This document shows, piece after piece, positions 26,281-35,543 of a DNA stretch of 64,000 nt. Under the pieces are notes generated by a model. It saw only the letters and a list, made by a program, of their open reading frames with translations, was not told the DNA's origin and made no database searches. The stretch spans positions 3,286,001-3,350,000 of the forward strand of contig NZ_PDJG01000001.1 in assembly GCF_002564005.1 (NCBI RefSeq), in the 5' to 3' direction. This DNA comes from Sanguibacter antarcticus. GTDB lineage: Bacteria; Actinomycetota; Actinomycetes; Actinomycetales; Cellulomonadaceae. The position numbers were made by a program, and so were the translations under genes. Within the stretch, counting starts at the first letter, position 1; the number at the start of each line of letters is the position of its first letter.

Positions 26281-26401
26281 GGACGGGAGCCGTCCCCTCG
26301 ACGAGCACCGACCACCGGCTCCGATCTGGACCCCCGAACCGCACGACCTCGCCGCACGACCAAACCCCACGACCTATCTGCACCACCGAAAGGGACACCC
26401 C

Positions 26402-27070
26402 ATGGATGAGAGCACCATCCGGCCCACGCCCACGCCCACGCCCACGCCTGCAGACGGCAGCGCGCCGGACCTCCTGGCCACGGAGCCCGCGACATCCTCG
26501 GGCGACGGTGCGCTCGTCCTCGCCCCGCGGCGTCGACCGAGCCTGACGATGATCCTTGCCGGGGTCGCCGCCGGGGCCGTCTTGTTCGCTGGAGGGCTCC
26601 TCGTCGGCAACGCCACCGGGGGAGACGACACCGTCGCCGCGGGCACCGGTCGTGCAGGGGGCACCGATCGAGCTGCCGGGGCCGGGGCAGACGGCACCAC
26701 CGAAGCAGGGGCCGCAGCACCGGGCGACGCGGCAGGCGGCGCCGCGCAAGGAGGCAACCGGGCGGCAGGCGCCGCCGGAGGCGTCACCGCGGGCGAGATC
26801 ACCGCGATCGACGGTGGCGTGATCACCCTCACGGCAGCAGACGGCACCGCGATCACCGTGACGACCTCAGCCGACACCGCCGTCACCGTGACCGACGAGG
26901 CCGACGTCACCGCGCTCGCGGTCGGCGACACCGTCACTGTCGCAGGCGAGGCGGCTGACGACGCGTCTGTCGCCGCGACGGCCATCACCGAGGGCTCTGG
27001 AGCGCTGGGACTTGCCGGGAGGGCTGACGGCGCGACGGGCGGCGCTGCACCGGCTGTCGGAGGGAACTAG
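26402..27070 (+). CDS. Membrane-anchored DUF5666-like protein of the efflux operon
   Basis: A 222-residue protein starting at ATG 26402. The N-terminal 50 residues are cytoplasmic and include a PTPTPTPTP run. One membrane helix (MILAGVAAGAVLFAGGLLVG) follows, then about 60 residues of Gly/Ala-rich linker. A C-terminal beta domain has the ITAIDGGVITLTAADG and AVGDTVTVAGE pattern seen in DUF5666 domains. It is 121 bases downstream of the permease gene on the same strand and ahead of a terminator, so it probably belongs to the exporter operon, perhaps as an extracellular accessory. Function inferred only from context. Confidence 0.7.
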   Translation: MDESTIRPTPTPTPTPADGSAPDLLATEPATSSGDGALVLAPRRRPSLTMILAGVAAGAVLFAGGLLVGNATGGDDTVAAGTGRAGGTDRAAGAGADGTTEAGAAAPGDAAGGAAQGGNRAAGAAGGVTAGEITAIDGGVITLTAADGTAITVTTSADTAVTVTDEADVTALAVGDTVTVAGEAADDASVAATAITEGSGALGLAGRADGATGGAAPAVGGN

Positions 27071-27072
27071 CA

Positions 27073-27100
27073 CGAGGGCCCGCGATCTCGCGGGCCCTCG
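27073..27100. terminator. Hairpin terminator of the efflux operon
   Basis: A 12-bp GC-rich stem starts 3 bases after the stop codon of the DUF5666-like gene. It lies between that gene and the convergent SseB-like gene. Confidence 0.85.
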
Positions 27101-27131
27101 CAGCTAGACCGTCACCCCTGGTCGGTCGTGC

Positions 27132-28091
27132 TCAGACCTCGGTTTCCTGTGCCGCCTCGGTGCCTGTCGCGTGCGCGTGCATCTCACGCAGACGGTCCAC
27201 CGGGGCGAAGAACGACGCGTGCTGCGGGTCGAAGTGGACGATGCGGATCCCGGCGTCCGTGAACTGCTCGAGCGCACCGATCGCCGCCGCGGACGGGATC
27301 CCCAGCAGCTTGTCGGTCTCCTCGAGCTCGAGCGACTGGGCGTACTCGGAGGCGCGCTGCGGAGTCGTGAACGCGATGATCGCGGGGCCCGCCGAGGTCT
27401 GCTCGGCGTACGGCTTCATCTGCTCGCCCTCGCCCCGGGGGATGAAGAACCAGTGCTCGAGGGCGAAGACAGCCTGCCACAGCGCGGCCTGCGTGGGGAC
27501 GTCGTCCATGTGCTCGCGAGCACTCACGGCAAGGAGGTCGATCTCGGTCTCGGGCGGGGGAGCAGGCTGCTGGGTCTGCGTCACCGTCGCGGTGAAGTCG
27601 CGGGCCAGCGTCCGGACCACGGTGGGTGCCGCGCCGAACGGCACCTGGCCGGGGTTGAAGACGAACAGCTCGATCCCGGAGCTCTCGAGCTGTTCGGTGG
27701 CGCTCAGCACGTCCTCAGGAGGTGACGAGAAGACTCTCTCGGCGCCGCCGTGGCCGTCCTGCGCGAACTCCTGCGCGCGGGCCAGGTCGGTGAAGACCGG
27801 GATCGCGAGCTGTTCGTTGACGTGGACGGCCACAGGCCGGACCTCGTCCGACGCGTCGCGGACGAAGTACCACTGCTCGAGCGGGAGGATCGTGCGCCAG
27901 AGCACTCCCCACAACCGGCTCGCTGTCTCCTCGTCTGGAGCCTCGACGGCCTGGCGGGCGCGGTCGTCGAGCTCCTCCGGCGGGATCGCGGCCGGGTCAG
28001 GGCGCACGGGTGCTCTGTCCGCCGGTGGCGGCGAACCGACCTCCGGTGCGTCGAGCGCGAACAGGTCTGGCAGGGCGGTGGGATCAGTCAC
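27132..28091 (-). CDS. Tandem SseB-like domain protein
   Basis: A 319-residue soluble protein. Two related halves can be aligned by eye: WRTILPLEQWYFVRD...IPVFTDLARAQEFAQ (about 65-115) and WQAVFALEHWFFIPR...IIAFTTPQRASEYAQ (about 205-255). Each is followed by a segment ending in GI.. F(V)FNPGQVPFG or GI..VHFDPQHASFF. This W-x3-L-x-Y/F-F...F-T/x-A-x-A pattern resembles the SseB N-terminal domain, which occurs in secretion-related and stand-alone proteins. No catalytic residues are evident. It is 7 bases downstream of acs and probably cotranscribed with it. Confidence 0.6.
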   Translation of the reverse strand: MTDPTALPDLFALDAPEVGSPPPADRAPVRPDPAAIPPEELDDRARQAVEAPDEETASRLWGVLWRTILPLEQWYFVRDASDEVRPVAVHVNEQLAIPVFTDLARAQEFAQDGHGGAERVFSSPPEDVLSATEQLESSGIELFVFNPGQVPFGAAPTVVRTLARDFTATVTQTQQPAPPPETEIDLLAVSAREHMDDVPTQAALWQAVFALEHWFFIPRGEGEQMKPYAEQTSAGPAIIAFTTPQRASEYAQSLELEETDKLLGIPSAAAIGALEQFTDAGIRIVHFDPQHASFFAPVDRLREMHAHATGTEAAQETEV

Positions 28092-28098
28092 CCGAGCA

Positions 28099-30108
28099 TC
28101 ATCCCTCAGCCGGAGGTGTGGGTCTGGTCAGGCCGGTCGCGATGAGATCCATCACGGAGGCGTCGGCGAGCGTGGTCGCGTCTCCGACGGCACGGTGCTC
28201 CGCCACGTCTCGCAAGAGACGGCGCATGATCTTTCCTGAGCGTGTCTTGGGCAGCTCGGCGACCACGAGGATCGTCCGCGGCTTCGCGATCGGGCCGATC
28301 TGCTTCGCGACGTGGTTGCGCAGCAGCTCTTGCACGTCCTCGTGGACTGCACCGTCGGCGAACTCCGAGCGCAGGATGACGAACGCGACGACCGCCTGAC
28401 CTGTCGTCTCGTCGGCGGCTCCGACGACCGCCGCCTCCGCGACCATCGGGTGGGACACGAGGGCGGACTCGATCTCGGTCGTCGACAACCGGTGGCCGGA
28501 GACGTTCATGACGTCGTCCACCCTGCCGAGGAACCAGATGTCCCCGTCTGCGTCCTTCTTCGCGCCGTCGCCCGCGAAGTAGATGCCACGGAACCGGGAC
28601 CAGTACGTGTCCTTGAACCGCTCGAGGTCGCCCCAGATCCCTCGCAGCATCGCCGGCCACGGCTGGCTGAGCACGAGGTACCCGCCACCACCGTTCGCGA
28701 CAGAGCGTGCGTCGTCGTCGACGACGTCCGCCATGATGCCGGGGAGCGGGGTCTGGGCGGAGCCCGGCTTGGCGACAGTCACGCCCGGGAGCGGCGAGAT
28801 CATGATCGCGCCGGTCTCCGTCTGCCACCACGTGTCGACGATCGGCGTACGGTCCGCGCCGATGACGCGCCGGTACCACAACCAGGCCTCGGGGTTGATG
28901 GGCTCCCCGACGGAGCCGAGCAGGCGCAGGCTCGTGAGGTCGAACCTGTTCGGGATGTCTTCGCCCCACTTCATGCACGTGCGGATCGCGGTGGGTGCGG
29001 TGTAGAGGATGGTCACCTTGTACTTCTCGACGATCTCCCACCAGCGGCCCTTGTCCGGTGAGTCGGGCGTGCCCTCGTAGATGACCTGGGTCGCTCCGTT
29101 GAGGAGCGGACCGTAGACGACATAGCTGTGGCCGGTGACCCAGCCGACGTCCGCCGTGCACCAGTACACGTCTGTCTCGGGCTTGAGGTCGAAGACGAAC
29201 TTGTGCGTGAAGGCGGTCTGGGTGAGGTACCCGCCCGTCGTGTGGAGGATGCCCTTGGGCTTTCCGGTGGTGCCCGACGTGTAGAGGATGAACAGCGGGT
29301 GCTCGGCCTCGACCCACACGGGGGTGTGCAGGACGTCTGCTGCTTCGAGCGCCTCGTGCCACCAGATGTCGCGCCCCTCGGTCCATGCGACGTCCTGGCC
29401 GGTGCGCTGCACCACGAGGACGTGCTCGACCGACGTCGCCTCGGCGCCCTCTCTCGCTGCGACGGCCTCGTCGACCGCGGGCTTGAGCGCTGAGGCGGAG
29501 CCGCGACGGTACCCGCCGTCGGCGGTGATGACCACCTTGGCCTCGGCGTCGGCGATACGGCTGCGCAGCGCGTCGGCGGAGAACCCGCCGAACACCACGG
29601 AGTGCGGTGCACCGACGCGAGCGCACGCGAGCATCGCGACGACGGCCTCGACGATCATCGGCAGGTAGATGACGACGCGGTCCCCGGACTCGACGCCGAG
29701 CGAGGCGAGGACGTTCGCGGCACGGGACGTCTCGCGCTGGAGGTCGGCGTACGTCAGGGTGCGCGTGTCGCCGGGCTCGCCCTCGAAGTGGATCGCCACG
29801 CGGTCCCCGCGCCCCTCGGCGACGTGGCGGTCGACGGCGTTGTACGCCGCGTTGAGCGTGCCGTCCGCGAACCAGCGGGCCACGGGGGCACCTGACCAGT
29901 CGAGCGTCTCGGTGAAGGGCGTCTTCCAGGTCACGAGGTCTCGCGCCTGAGCGGCCCAGAACTCGACGGGGTCCGCTGCCGCCTGGTCGTACATGTCGGC
30001 TGTCGCGTTCGCCTGCGCGGCGAACTCCTTGCTCGGCGGGAAGGTCTGGGTCTCGTGGTGCAGGCTCTCGAGATCCGGGGTGTTCCCTGACGCAGCTTCT
30101 TCTGGCAC
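28099..30108 (-). CDS. acs: Acetyl-CoA synthetase (AMP-forming)
   Basis: A 669-residue enzyme that turns acetate, ATP and CoA into acetyl-CoA, AMP and PPi. GTG 30108 is the start, with GGAGG five to nine bases upstream. Core motifs are [13 protein letters not shown] (P-loop-like AMP-forming signature), [11 protein letters not shown] (active-site region) and [10 protein letters not shown] near the C terminus, whose Lys is the residue controlled by acetylation in this family. Full length for Acs. The SseB-like gene follows after 7 bases. In M. tuberculosis acs (Rv3667) lies near the Tad/helicase region, as here. Confidence 0.95.
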   Translation of the reverse strand: MPEEAASGNTPDLESLHHETQTFPPSKEFAAQANATADMYDQAAADPVEFWAAQARDLVTWKTPFTETLDWSGAPVARWFADGTLNAAYNAVDRHVAEGRGDRVAIHFEGEPGDTRTLTYADLQRETSRAANVLASLGVESGDRVVIYLPMIVEAVVAMLACARVGAPHSVVFGGFSADALRSRIADAEAKVVITADGGYRRGSASALKPAVDEAVAAREGAEATSVEHVLVVQRTGQDVAWTEGRDIWWHEALEAADVLHTPVWVEAEHPLFILYTSGTTGKPKGILHTTGGYLTQTAFTHKFVFDLKPETDVYWCTADVGWVTGHSYVVYGPLLNGATQVIYEGTPDSPDKGRWWEIVEKYKVTILYTAPTAIRTCMKWGEDIPNRFDLTSLRLLGSVGEPINPEAWLWYRRVIGADRTPIVDTWWQTETGAIMISPLPGVTVAKPGSAQTPLPGIMADVVDDDARSVANGGGGYLVLSQPWPAMLRGIWGDLERFKDTYWSRFRGIYFAGDGAKKDADGDIWFLGRVDDVMNVSGHRLSTTEIESALVSHPMVAEAAVVGAADETTGQAVVAFVILRSEFADGAVHEDVQELLRNHVAKQIGPIAKPRTILVVAELPKTRSGKIMRRLLRDVAEHRAVGDATTLADASVMDLIATGLTRPTPPAEG

Positions 30109-30246
30109 GACTACCTCCGGTACGCATCGACTCTGGTGCGGCTGACTGTGTCATCAGCGAGTCTAGTGGCCGGGTGGTCCGGTGCGCCCGAGATGTCGGG
30201 TGCCTGTCGCTCGAAAAGCGAGGCGGCTCGCGCGGGGAGGACCGAC

Positions 30247-30287
30247 GAGCCGTGGCTGCGCCCCAGGGGTGGGCACAGCCACGGCTC
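30247..30287. terminator. Hairpin terminator after the mannanase gene
   Basis: A 12-bp perfect stem (30247-30258 with 30276-30287), extended by four further pairs after one mismatch, lies 37 bases beyond the mannanase stop and before acs. Confidence 0.8.
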
Positions 30288-30323
30288 ATCGGCAGGAGGC
30301 CGGATCTCGGCTGCTCGGGCCGC

Positions 30324-31709
30324 TCAGCCGGCGGTGCAGGTGACCACGGGGGCGGTCGTCGGCGCGTTCCCGGTACCGATGAGGCCGAGCGTCGCGGAGC
30401 CGCCCGGTGCGAGGGAACCGTTCCATGCCGCGTTGGTCCCGGTGACCTCGGAGCCGGAGGACGCCGCCGTGCCTCCCCAAGACTGCGTGACGCTCGTTCC
30501 CGAGGGGTAGGTCCAGGTGATCGTCCACGCGCCGATGGTGGACGGTCCGGCGGTGACCGTCACCTGTCCCTGGAAGCCGCCCTGCCAGGACCCGATGACA
30601 GCGTGGGTCGCTGAGCACGCGCCAGCAGGTGGGTCAGTGGGTGTGGGCGTAGGTGTGGGTGTGGGCGTCGGTGTGGAGGTCGGGGTCGGGTCGGGGTCGG
30701 GCGTCGTGCCCGTGAAGATCGAGGCCTTCGTCGACGTGGCCTTGATGCCGTCGGCACCGTTGAACAGTCGCTCGCCCCAGGCGCTCAGCCTGTTCTTGTC
30801 GAAGCCGGTGGCGAGGTCGAGGTATTCGACACCGCCGCCGTTGCCGCTCCACGACCACCCGAGGTATCCGATCTGCAGGCGCTCGGCCTCGGCCAGGATG
30901 GCGTCTTCGTCGACGTCACCGTCGGAGTGGGTGTTGCCGAACTCGCCGACGATGAGCGGGAGGTTCTTGGACCGGAACGCCTCGAGATATGCCGTGACGG
31001 TGCTGCCCGCGGAGTAGACCCCGTACATGTGGACGGAGAAGACCGTGTTGCCGAGGGGGTCTGCCGCGGCGATCGTGGCTGCGCTGTCGCGCATCGTGCC
31101 TGCCCAGTCCTGACCCCATGCTGGGGCGTCGACGACGATCGCGTGCGTGAACCCTGCGTCGCGCAGGCGTGCGATGGCCGCGATGGTGTCTGTGGCGTAC
31201 GACGCGTTGGTGGGGGCGTCGTTGCCGTACGGCTCGTTGCCGATGTTCAGCAGGACGTAGTCCTCTTGGCCGACGAGCGCTTCCTTGATGGAGATCCAGT
31301 AGTCGACGGCGTCGTCGAGCGTCGCTGCACCGGCCTGCTCGCCGTAGCCCGTGGTGTCGTGGACCTCGAGGACGGAGACGAGGTCCGCCTGCTTGGCGAG
31401 GCTGATGACGTTCGTGACGTCCGCGACGTCGTTGCGCGTCCATCGGTCGCCGCTCGAGAGCACGGTGCGGACCGAGTTCGCGCCGAGTGCCGAGATGTCG
31501 GCGAAGGACTGGGTCTTGTCGGTGTACCAGGTGTGCGCGTGGTTGACTCCGCGCAGGACGAGCTCGGTGCCGTCCCCTTCGTAGATGCGCCCGTCCTCGA
31601 CGTGGATGCCGTCGTCGGTGGCGGCCAGGGCCGGACCGGAGAGAGGGAGCAGCAGAGCGGTCGCGGCCAGGGCTGCGACGACTCCCGTCAGTCGTCTGGT
31701 GAGGTTCAT
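30324..31709 (-). CDS. Secreted GH5 (subfamily 8-like) endo-beta-mannanase with CBM2
   Basis: A 461-residue extracellular enzyme. Residues 1-30 are a Sec signal peptide with an ALA-A cleavage site. Residues 31-335 are a GH5 catalytic domain: GVNHAHTWY near 54, the acid/base Glu159 in IGNEPYGN, and the nucleophile Glu256 in VGEFGN. The VLSSGDRWTRNDV and VLEVHDTTGYG stretches match bacterial GH5_8 mannanases rather than cellulases. A Thr-Pro linker (residues 337-360) leads to a CBM2 module (about 363-460) with the usual end cysteines. It should cut mannan or glucomannan and bind cellulose or mannan. It stands alone with its own promoter and terminator. Confidence 0.92.
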   Translation of the reverse strand: MNLTRRLTGVVAALAATALLLPLSGPALAATDDGIHVEDGRIYEGDGTELVLRGVNHAHTWYTDKTQSFADISALGANSVRTVLSSGDRWTRNDVADVTNVISLAKQADLVSVLEVHDTTGYGEQAGAATLDDAVDYWISIKEALVGQEDYVLLNIGNEPYGNDAPTNASYATDTIAAIARLRDAGFTHAIVVDAPAWGQDWAGTMRDSAATIAAADPLGNTVFSVHMYGVYSAGSTVTAYLEAFRSKNLPLIVGEFGNTHSDGDVDEDAILAEAERLQIGYLGWSWSGNGGGVEYLDLATGFDKNRLSAWGERLFNGADGIKATSTKASIFTGTTPDPDPTPTSTPTPTPTPTPTPTDPPAGACSATHAVIGSWQGGFQGQVTVTAGPSTIGAWTITWTYPSGTSVTQSWGGTAASSGSEVTGTNAAWNGSLAPGGSATLGLIGTGNAPTTAPVVTCTAG

Positions 31710-31807
31710 GGGTGGGCTCCTCGTCGTGGTTCTCAGGGAGGGTCGGTACGTCGGTGTGCCGATCTCGCCCTCAAGATCTAGCAGCCCGGCAGGCGCCAGA
31801 TCGAGTC

Positions 31808-31837
31808 CCTAAACGATTCGAGAGCATACTTTGTCAA
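31808..31837 (-). promoter_or_regulatory. Candidate promoter of the mannanase gene
   Basis: On the minus strand a perfect TTGACA (31832-31837) is followed 18 bases later by TTTAGG (31808-31813). The region is clearly AT-richer than its surroundings. I found no palindrome of the LacI type found near many cellulase and mannanase genes. Confidence 0.4.
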
Positions 31838-31895
31838 GTTATCGAAGGAAGTTCGTCGAGGTGTGGGCCTCGTCCGAGACGGTCTCCAGGGCGCT

Positions 31896-32711
31896 CTAGA
31901 CCGTGGCGTCCACGCCGACAGTCTCGGTCGCGCGACGGCGCAGCGGGCCAGCGACGACGGCGTAGCCGAGCCCGACGATGAGCCCGCCACCGACGAGGTT
32001 CCCCAGCCCGACCACGCTCATGTTGCGGGCGAACTGGCCCCAGGTCGCCTCCGGCAGGCCTCCGACGAGGCCCAGCCCGAAGGTGGTCATGTTGGCGACG
32101 ACGTGCTCGAACCCGGACGTGATGAACGCGAGCAGGCACCAGAAGATGACGATGAGCTTCGCGACCTCGGATGTGAGCCGGACGGCGGACCAGATCGCGA
32201 GGCACACGAGGATGTTGCAGAGGACCGCGCGGAAGAACAGCTCGGTCGTCGGCTCCTCGCCCTTCGCGGCGAGCATCCCGGCGATCATGTCGCCACCGGC
32301 AGTGCCCGGCGCGAGCACCCCCGAGAAGTGCACGAGGGTGGCGAAGGCGAACGCTCCGGCGATGTTCGCGACGAAGCAGAACGCGAGCGTCGCGCCTCCC
32401 TGCAGCCACGTGATGCTGCCGCGTGCTGCACCTTGGGTGAGCGTCATCATGTTGGACGTGGCCAGCTCGCCGCCCGCCACGAGGACGAGCGTCAGGGCGA
32501 CACCGAAGACGAGCCCCGAGATCAGCTTGGTCGCGGCAGAGCCTTCCGCCTTGAACGGGCCGGCCGCGCTGACCATGAGGACGACCGCGACCCCGATGTA
32601 CGCGCCGGCGAGCATGGACTGGATCGCATACGCGACAGGTCGACGGGTCGACGCGACCTTCGCTACGGCAGCGGCGTCCTGATATTCGAGGGCTTCTGGG
32701 ATCGTGAGCAC
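31896..32711 (-). CDS. Formate/nitrite transporter family channel
   Basis: A 271-residue membrane protein with six hydrophobic segments in the FNT arrangement. The family signature appears as LVFGVALTLVLVAGGELATSNMM in the first half and NILVCLAIW with GFEHVVANMTTF in the second. FNT pentamers conduct formate, nitrite or hydrosulfide. Which anion is used cannot be told here, as no formate lyase or nitrite reductase gene is nearby. Start GTG 32711, with GAGGGG upstream. Confidence 0.92.
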   Translation of the reverse strand: MLTIPEALEYQDAAAVAKVASTRRPVAYAIQSMLAGAYIGVAVVLMVSAAGPFKAEGSAATKLISGLVFGVALTLVLVAGGELATSNMMTLTQGAARGSITWLQGGATLAFCFVANIAGAFAFATLVHFSGVLAPGTAGGDMIAGMLAAKGEEPTTELFFRAVLCNILVCLAIWSAVRLTSEVAKLIVIFWCLLAFITSGFEHVVANMTTFGLGLVGGLPEATWGQFARNMSVVGLGNLVGGGLIVGLGYAVVAGPLRRRATETVGVDATV

Positions 32712-32809
32712 CCCTCAAGGATCCGGGACACGGCTGTCAGAATCGTGGGACCAATGGCCTCGGGCGGGTCGGCGGAATGCGTGCGCGCCGGACGGCGTTG
32801 CTATGACCC

Positions 32810-33919
32810 GTGGACTCTCCCCTTCTTTTCGCCCCCATCACTCTTCGCGGACTGACCGTCCCCAACCGGATCTGGCTCGCACCGATGTGCCAGTACTCCT
32901 CGACCGACGGGCTGCCCGACGCCTGGCACCTCGTCCATCTCGGCGCACGTGCCCAGGGCGGGTTCGGGCTCCTGCTCACCGAAGCGGTCGCGGTCGTCCC
33001 CGAAGGGCGGATCACCCCGCAGGACGCCGGGATCTGGTCCGACGCCCACGTCGCGGCCTGGCGCCCGATCGTCGAGTTCGTCCACTCCCAGGGCTCCGTC
33101 ATCGGGACCCAGCTCGCGCACGCCGGCCGCAAGGCCTCGACGTTCCGCCCCTGGGCCGCGCAGCGCGGCACGGTCCCGCTCGCCGACGGCGGCTGGGAGA
33201 CGGTCGGGCCGTCCGCCGACGCCTTCCCAGGCTTCGCCGCGCCCCGGGAGATGACGCTCGCAGAGATCGCAGCCGTCCCCGGGATGTTCGCGGAGGCCGC
33301 CCGCCGCTCGCACGACGCCGGGTTCGACGTCGTCGAGATCCACGCGGCCCACGGCTACCTCATGCACGAGTTCCTCTCGCCGCTCGCCAACCACCGCACC
33401 GACTCGTACGGCGGCACGCTCGAGAACCGCGCCCGGCTGCTCGTCGAGACGGTCGACGCCGTCCGGGCAGCCTGGCCCGACGAGAAGCCGCTCTTCGTCC
33501 GGCTCTCCGCGACGGACTGGCGCCCGGACGGCCTGAGCGTCGACGACGTCGCTCGCGTCGCGACGCTCCTCGGCGAGCACGGAGCCGACCTCGTCGACGT
33601 CTCGTCCGGGGGAGTGGCACCGGCCGAGATCCCCCTCGCCCCCGGGTACCAGATCCCCGCCGCACGGGATGTCCGCACGACGGCGGGCGTCCCGGTGAGC
33701 GCGGTAGGCCTCATCACCGACCCCGCCCAGGCAGAGCAGATCCTCGCCGACGGCTCGGCCGACGCGATCATGCTCGGCCGCGCCGCGCTGCGCGACCCGA
33801 TGTGGCCGCTGCACGCAGCCCACGAGCTCGGCGTCCCCCCGATGGCGGCAGGCTGGCCGCCCCAGTACGAGCGCGCCGCGCCGCAGACCACCGCACCGCA
33901 CACGAAGGAGACACCATGA
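32810..33919 (+). CDS. namA: Old Yellow Enzyme-family NADPH dehydrogenase (YqjM-like)
   Basis: A 369-residue flavoprotein TIM barrel. YqjM-type signatures are present: PNRIWLAPMCQYSS at the FMN site with its Cys, LTEAVAV, QLAHAGRKAS, HAAHGYLMHEFLSPLANHR (catalytic His pair region) and DSYGG. It should reduce C=C bonds of alpha,beta-unsaturated carbonyls or nitro compounds with NAD(P)H. Start GTG 32810. Its stop overlaps the alcohol dehydrogenase start (ATGA), so the two enzymes are probably made together for reduction of reactive electrophiles or aldehydes. Confidence 0.92.
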   Translation: MDSPLLFAPITLRGLTVPNRIWLAPMCQYSSTDGLPDAWHLVHLGARAQGGFGLLLTEAVAVVPEGRITPQDAGIWSDAHVAAWRPIVEFVHSQGSVIGTQLAHAGRKASTFRPWAAQRGTVPLADGGWETVGPSADAFPGFAAPREMTLAEIAAVPGMFAEAARRSHDAGFDVVEIHAAHGYLMHEFLSPLANHRTDSYGGTLENRARLLVETVDAVRAAWPDEKPLFVRLSATDWRPDGLSVDDVARVATLLGEHGADLVDVSSGGVAPAEIPLAPGYQIPAARDVRTTAGVPVSAVGLITDPAQAEQILADGSADAIMLGRAALRDPMWPLHAAHELGVPPMAAGWPPQYERAAPQTTAPHTKETP

Positions 33920-34956
33920 GAGCCACGATCATCCACGGCAACCACGACGTACGCGTAGAGGAGGTCCCGGACCCGGTCCTCGTCGAGCCGACGGACGCGA
34001 TCGTCCGCGTGCTCCTCTCGTGCATCTGCGGCAGCGACCTCTGGCCGTACCGCAGCACCCGGGAGCGCACGAACGGTCCCTCCCGCATCGGGCACGAGTT
34101 CCTCGGGGTCGTCGAAGAGGTCGGCGCCGACGTCCGCACCGTCCGCCCGGGCGACGTCGTCATCGCGCCCTTCATGTGGAGCGACGGCACGTGCCCGCAC
34201 TGCCTGGCGGGCCTCCAGACCTCCTGCCTGCACGGTGGCGGCTGGGGAGAGAACGGGGTCGACGGCGGACAGGGCGAAGCCGTCCGCTGCCCGCAGGCCG
34301 ACGGGACCCTCGTCGTGGCGCCCGTCGGCGAGGACGACGAGCGTCTGCCCGCGCTCCTGTCGCTCTCTGACGTCATGGGGACCGGGCACCACGCCGCGCT
34401 CGCGGCCGGGGTGACGCAGGGGTCGCACGTCGCGGTCGTCGGGGACGGCGCTGTCGGCCTCTGCGGGGTGCTCGCTGCGCACCGTCTGGGTGCAGAGCGG
34501 ATCACGCTCCTCGGCGGACACGCTGACCGGGTGGCGGTCGGTCGCACCTTCGGAGCGACCGACGTCGTGAGCGAGCGGGGGGACGCCGCGGTCGCGCGGG
34601 TCATGGAGATGACCGACGGGCTCGGCTTCTCGCACGTCATGGAGTGCGTCGGCATGCAGGCGTCGTGGGACACCGCGGTCGCGATCGCACGTCCGGGCGG
34701 GACGGTCGGCTACGTGGGGGTTCCTGCGGGGATGACGACGGGGCTGCCGCTCGGGTCGATGTTTGGTCGCAACGTCGGTGTCCGTGGGGGCGTGGCGCCG
34801 GTCCGTGCCTATCTGCCGGAGCTCTTGCAGGATGTGCTCGACGGGGTCATCGACCCGTCACCGGTCTTCGATCTCCACCTGTCGCTCGACCAGGCGCCGG
34901 AGGGCTACGCGGCGATGGACGAGCGTCGGGCGATCAAGACGCTGCTGCGCCCGTGA
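33916..34956 (+). CDS. Zinc-dependent medium-chain alcohol dehydrogenase
   Basis: A 346-residue MDR-family oxidoreductase. The catalytic zinc site is CICGSDLW (Cys near 37) with GHEFLG (His near 60). The structural zinc lobe is reduced to CPHCLAGLQTSC, lacking one of the usual four cysteines. The Rossmann motif is VVGDGAVGLCGV near residue 175. Start ATG 33916 overlaps the Old Yellow Enzyme stop; GAAGGAG lies 6 bases upstream. Substrate unknown. Its 3' end overlaps the end of the oppositely oriented response-regulator gene by 23 bases. Confidence 0.9.
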   Translation: MRATIIHGNHDVRVEEVPDPVLVEPTDAIVRVLLSCICGSDLWPYRSTRERTNGPSRIGHEFLGVVEEVGADVRTVRPGDVVIAPFMWSDGTCPHCLAGLQTSCLHGGGWGENGVDGGQGEAVRCPQADGTLVVAPVGEDDERLPALLSLSDVMGTGHHAALAAGVTQGSHVAVVGDGAVGLCGVLAAHRLGAERITLLGGHADRVAVGRTFGATDVVSERGDAAVARVMEMTDGLGFSHVMECVGMQASWDTAVAIARPGGTVGYVGVPAGMTTGLPLGSMFGRNVGVRGGVAPVRAYLPELLQDVLDGVIDPSPVFDLHLSLDQAPEGYAAMDERRAIKTLLRP

Positions 34957-35431
34957 CGCACTCGGAGGGGCACTGAGCCGCGCTGAACTTCTTCGGGAGC
35001 GGCGCCGCGGCGACGGCAAGGAGCGACAAGACCCTGTCGCGCAGCTCGCGCGGCCGGAACGGCTTGCTGAGGTAGGCCTCCGCGCCGCGTGAGCGTGCGC
35101 GCTCCATGTCGATGGCGTTCGCGTTCGCGGAGATCATGAGGATGGGGATGTCGCGGGTGGGGGTGAGGTCGCGCAGGAACGCGGCCACGTCGAGGCCGTC
35201 GGCGTCGGGCAGGCCGATGTCGATGGTGACGACGTCCGGGATGATCCGCGACGTGAGGGCGATGCCTTCGGCTGCGGTGCTCGCTGTGTGCACCTGCATG
35301 CCGGCCCGGACGAGGATCGTCTCGATGAGCGCGCGGATGTCGGCGTCGTCTTCGACGACGACGGCGATCGGTGCGACGAGATGGTAGACACCCGCGTGGT
35401 CCGCGGGGGGTGTGTTCGTGTGCTGGTTCAT
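34934..35431 (-). CDS. Orphan single-domain response regulator
   Basis: A 165-residue protein. Residues 20-135 form one receiver domain: acidic pocket EDD (27-29), phosphoacceptor Asp71 in VVTIDIGLP, Ser/Thr switch in LMISANA, and the conserved Lys in YLSKPF. No output domain follows; the last 30 residues are Ala/Pro/Lys with two Cys. No kinase gene is adjacent, so it may receive phosphate from a distant or hybrid kinase and act by protein binding. It runs antiparallel to the alcohol dehydrogenase gene and overlaps its end by 23 bases. Confidence 0.87.
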   Translation of the reverse strand: MNQHTNTPPADHAGVYHLVAPIAVVVEDDADIRALIETILVRAGMQVHTASTAAEGIALTSRIIPDVVTIDIGLPDADGLDVAAFLRDLTPTRDIPILMISANANAIDMERARSRGAEAYLSKPFRPRELRDRVLSLLAVAAAPLPKKFSAAQCPSECVTGAAAS

Positions 35432-35543
35432 GTGACCTACCCCTGGTATGTGAATTCAGTTTCACCTACTTGGGGTCAGTGAAGGTGGATCGGGCCGGGT
35501 GAAGTCGACGGAAGTGACCGCCGTCACAGCCTCGCCGGGGTGC

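Noticed and set aside
26417..26451. CCCACG tandem repeat
   Set aside because: It encodes the short PTPTPTP run in the DUF5666-like protein; ordinary coding microsatellite. The Thr-Pro linker of the mannanase (near 30640-30700) is the same kind of thing.
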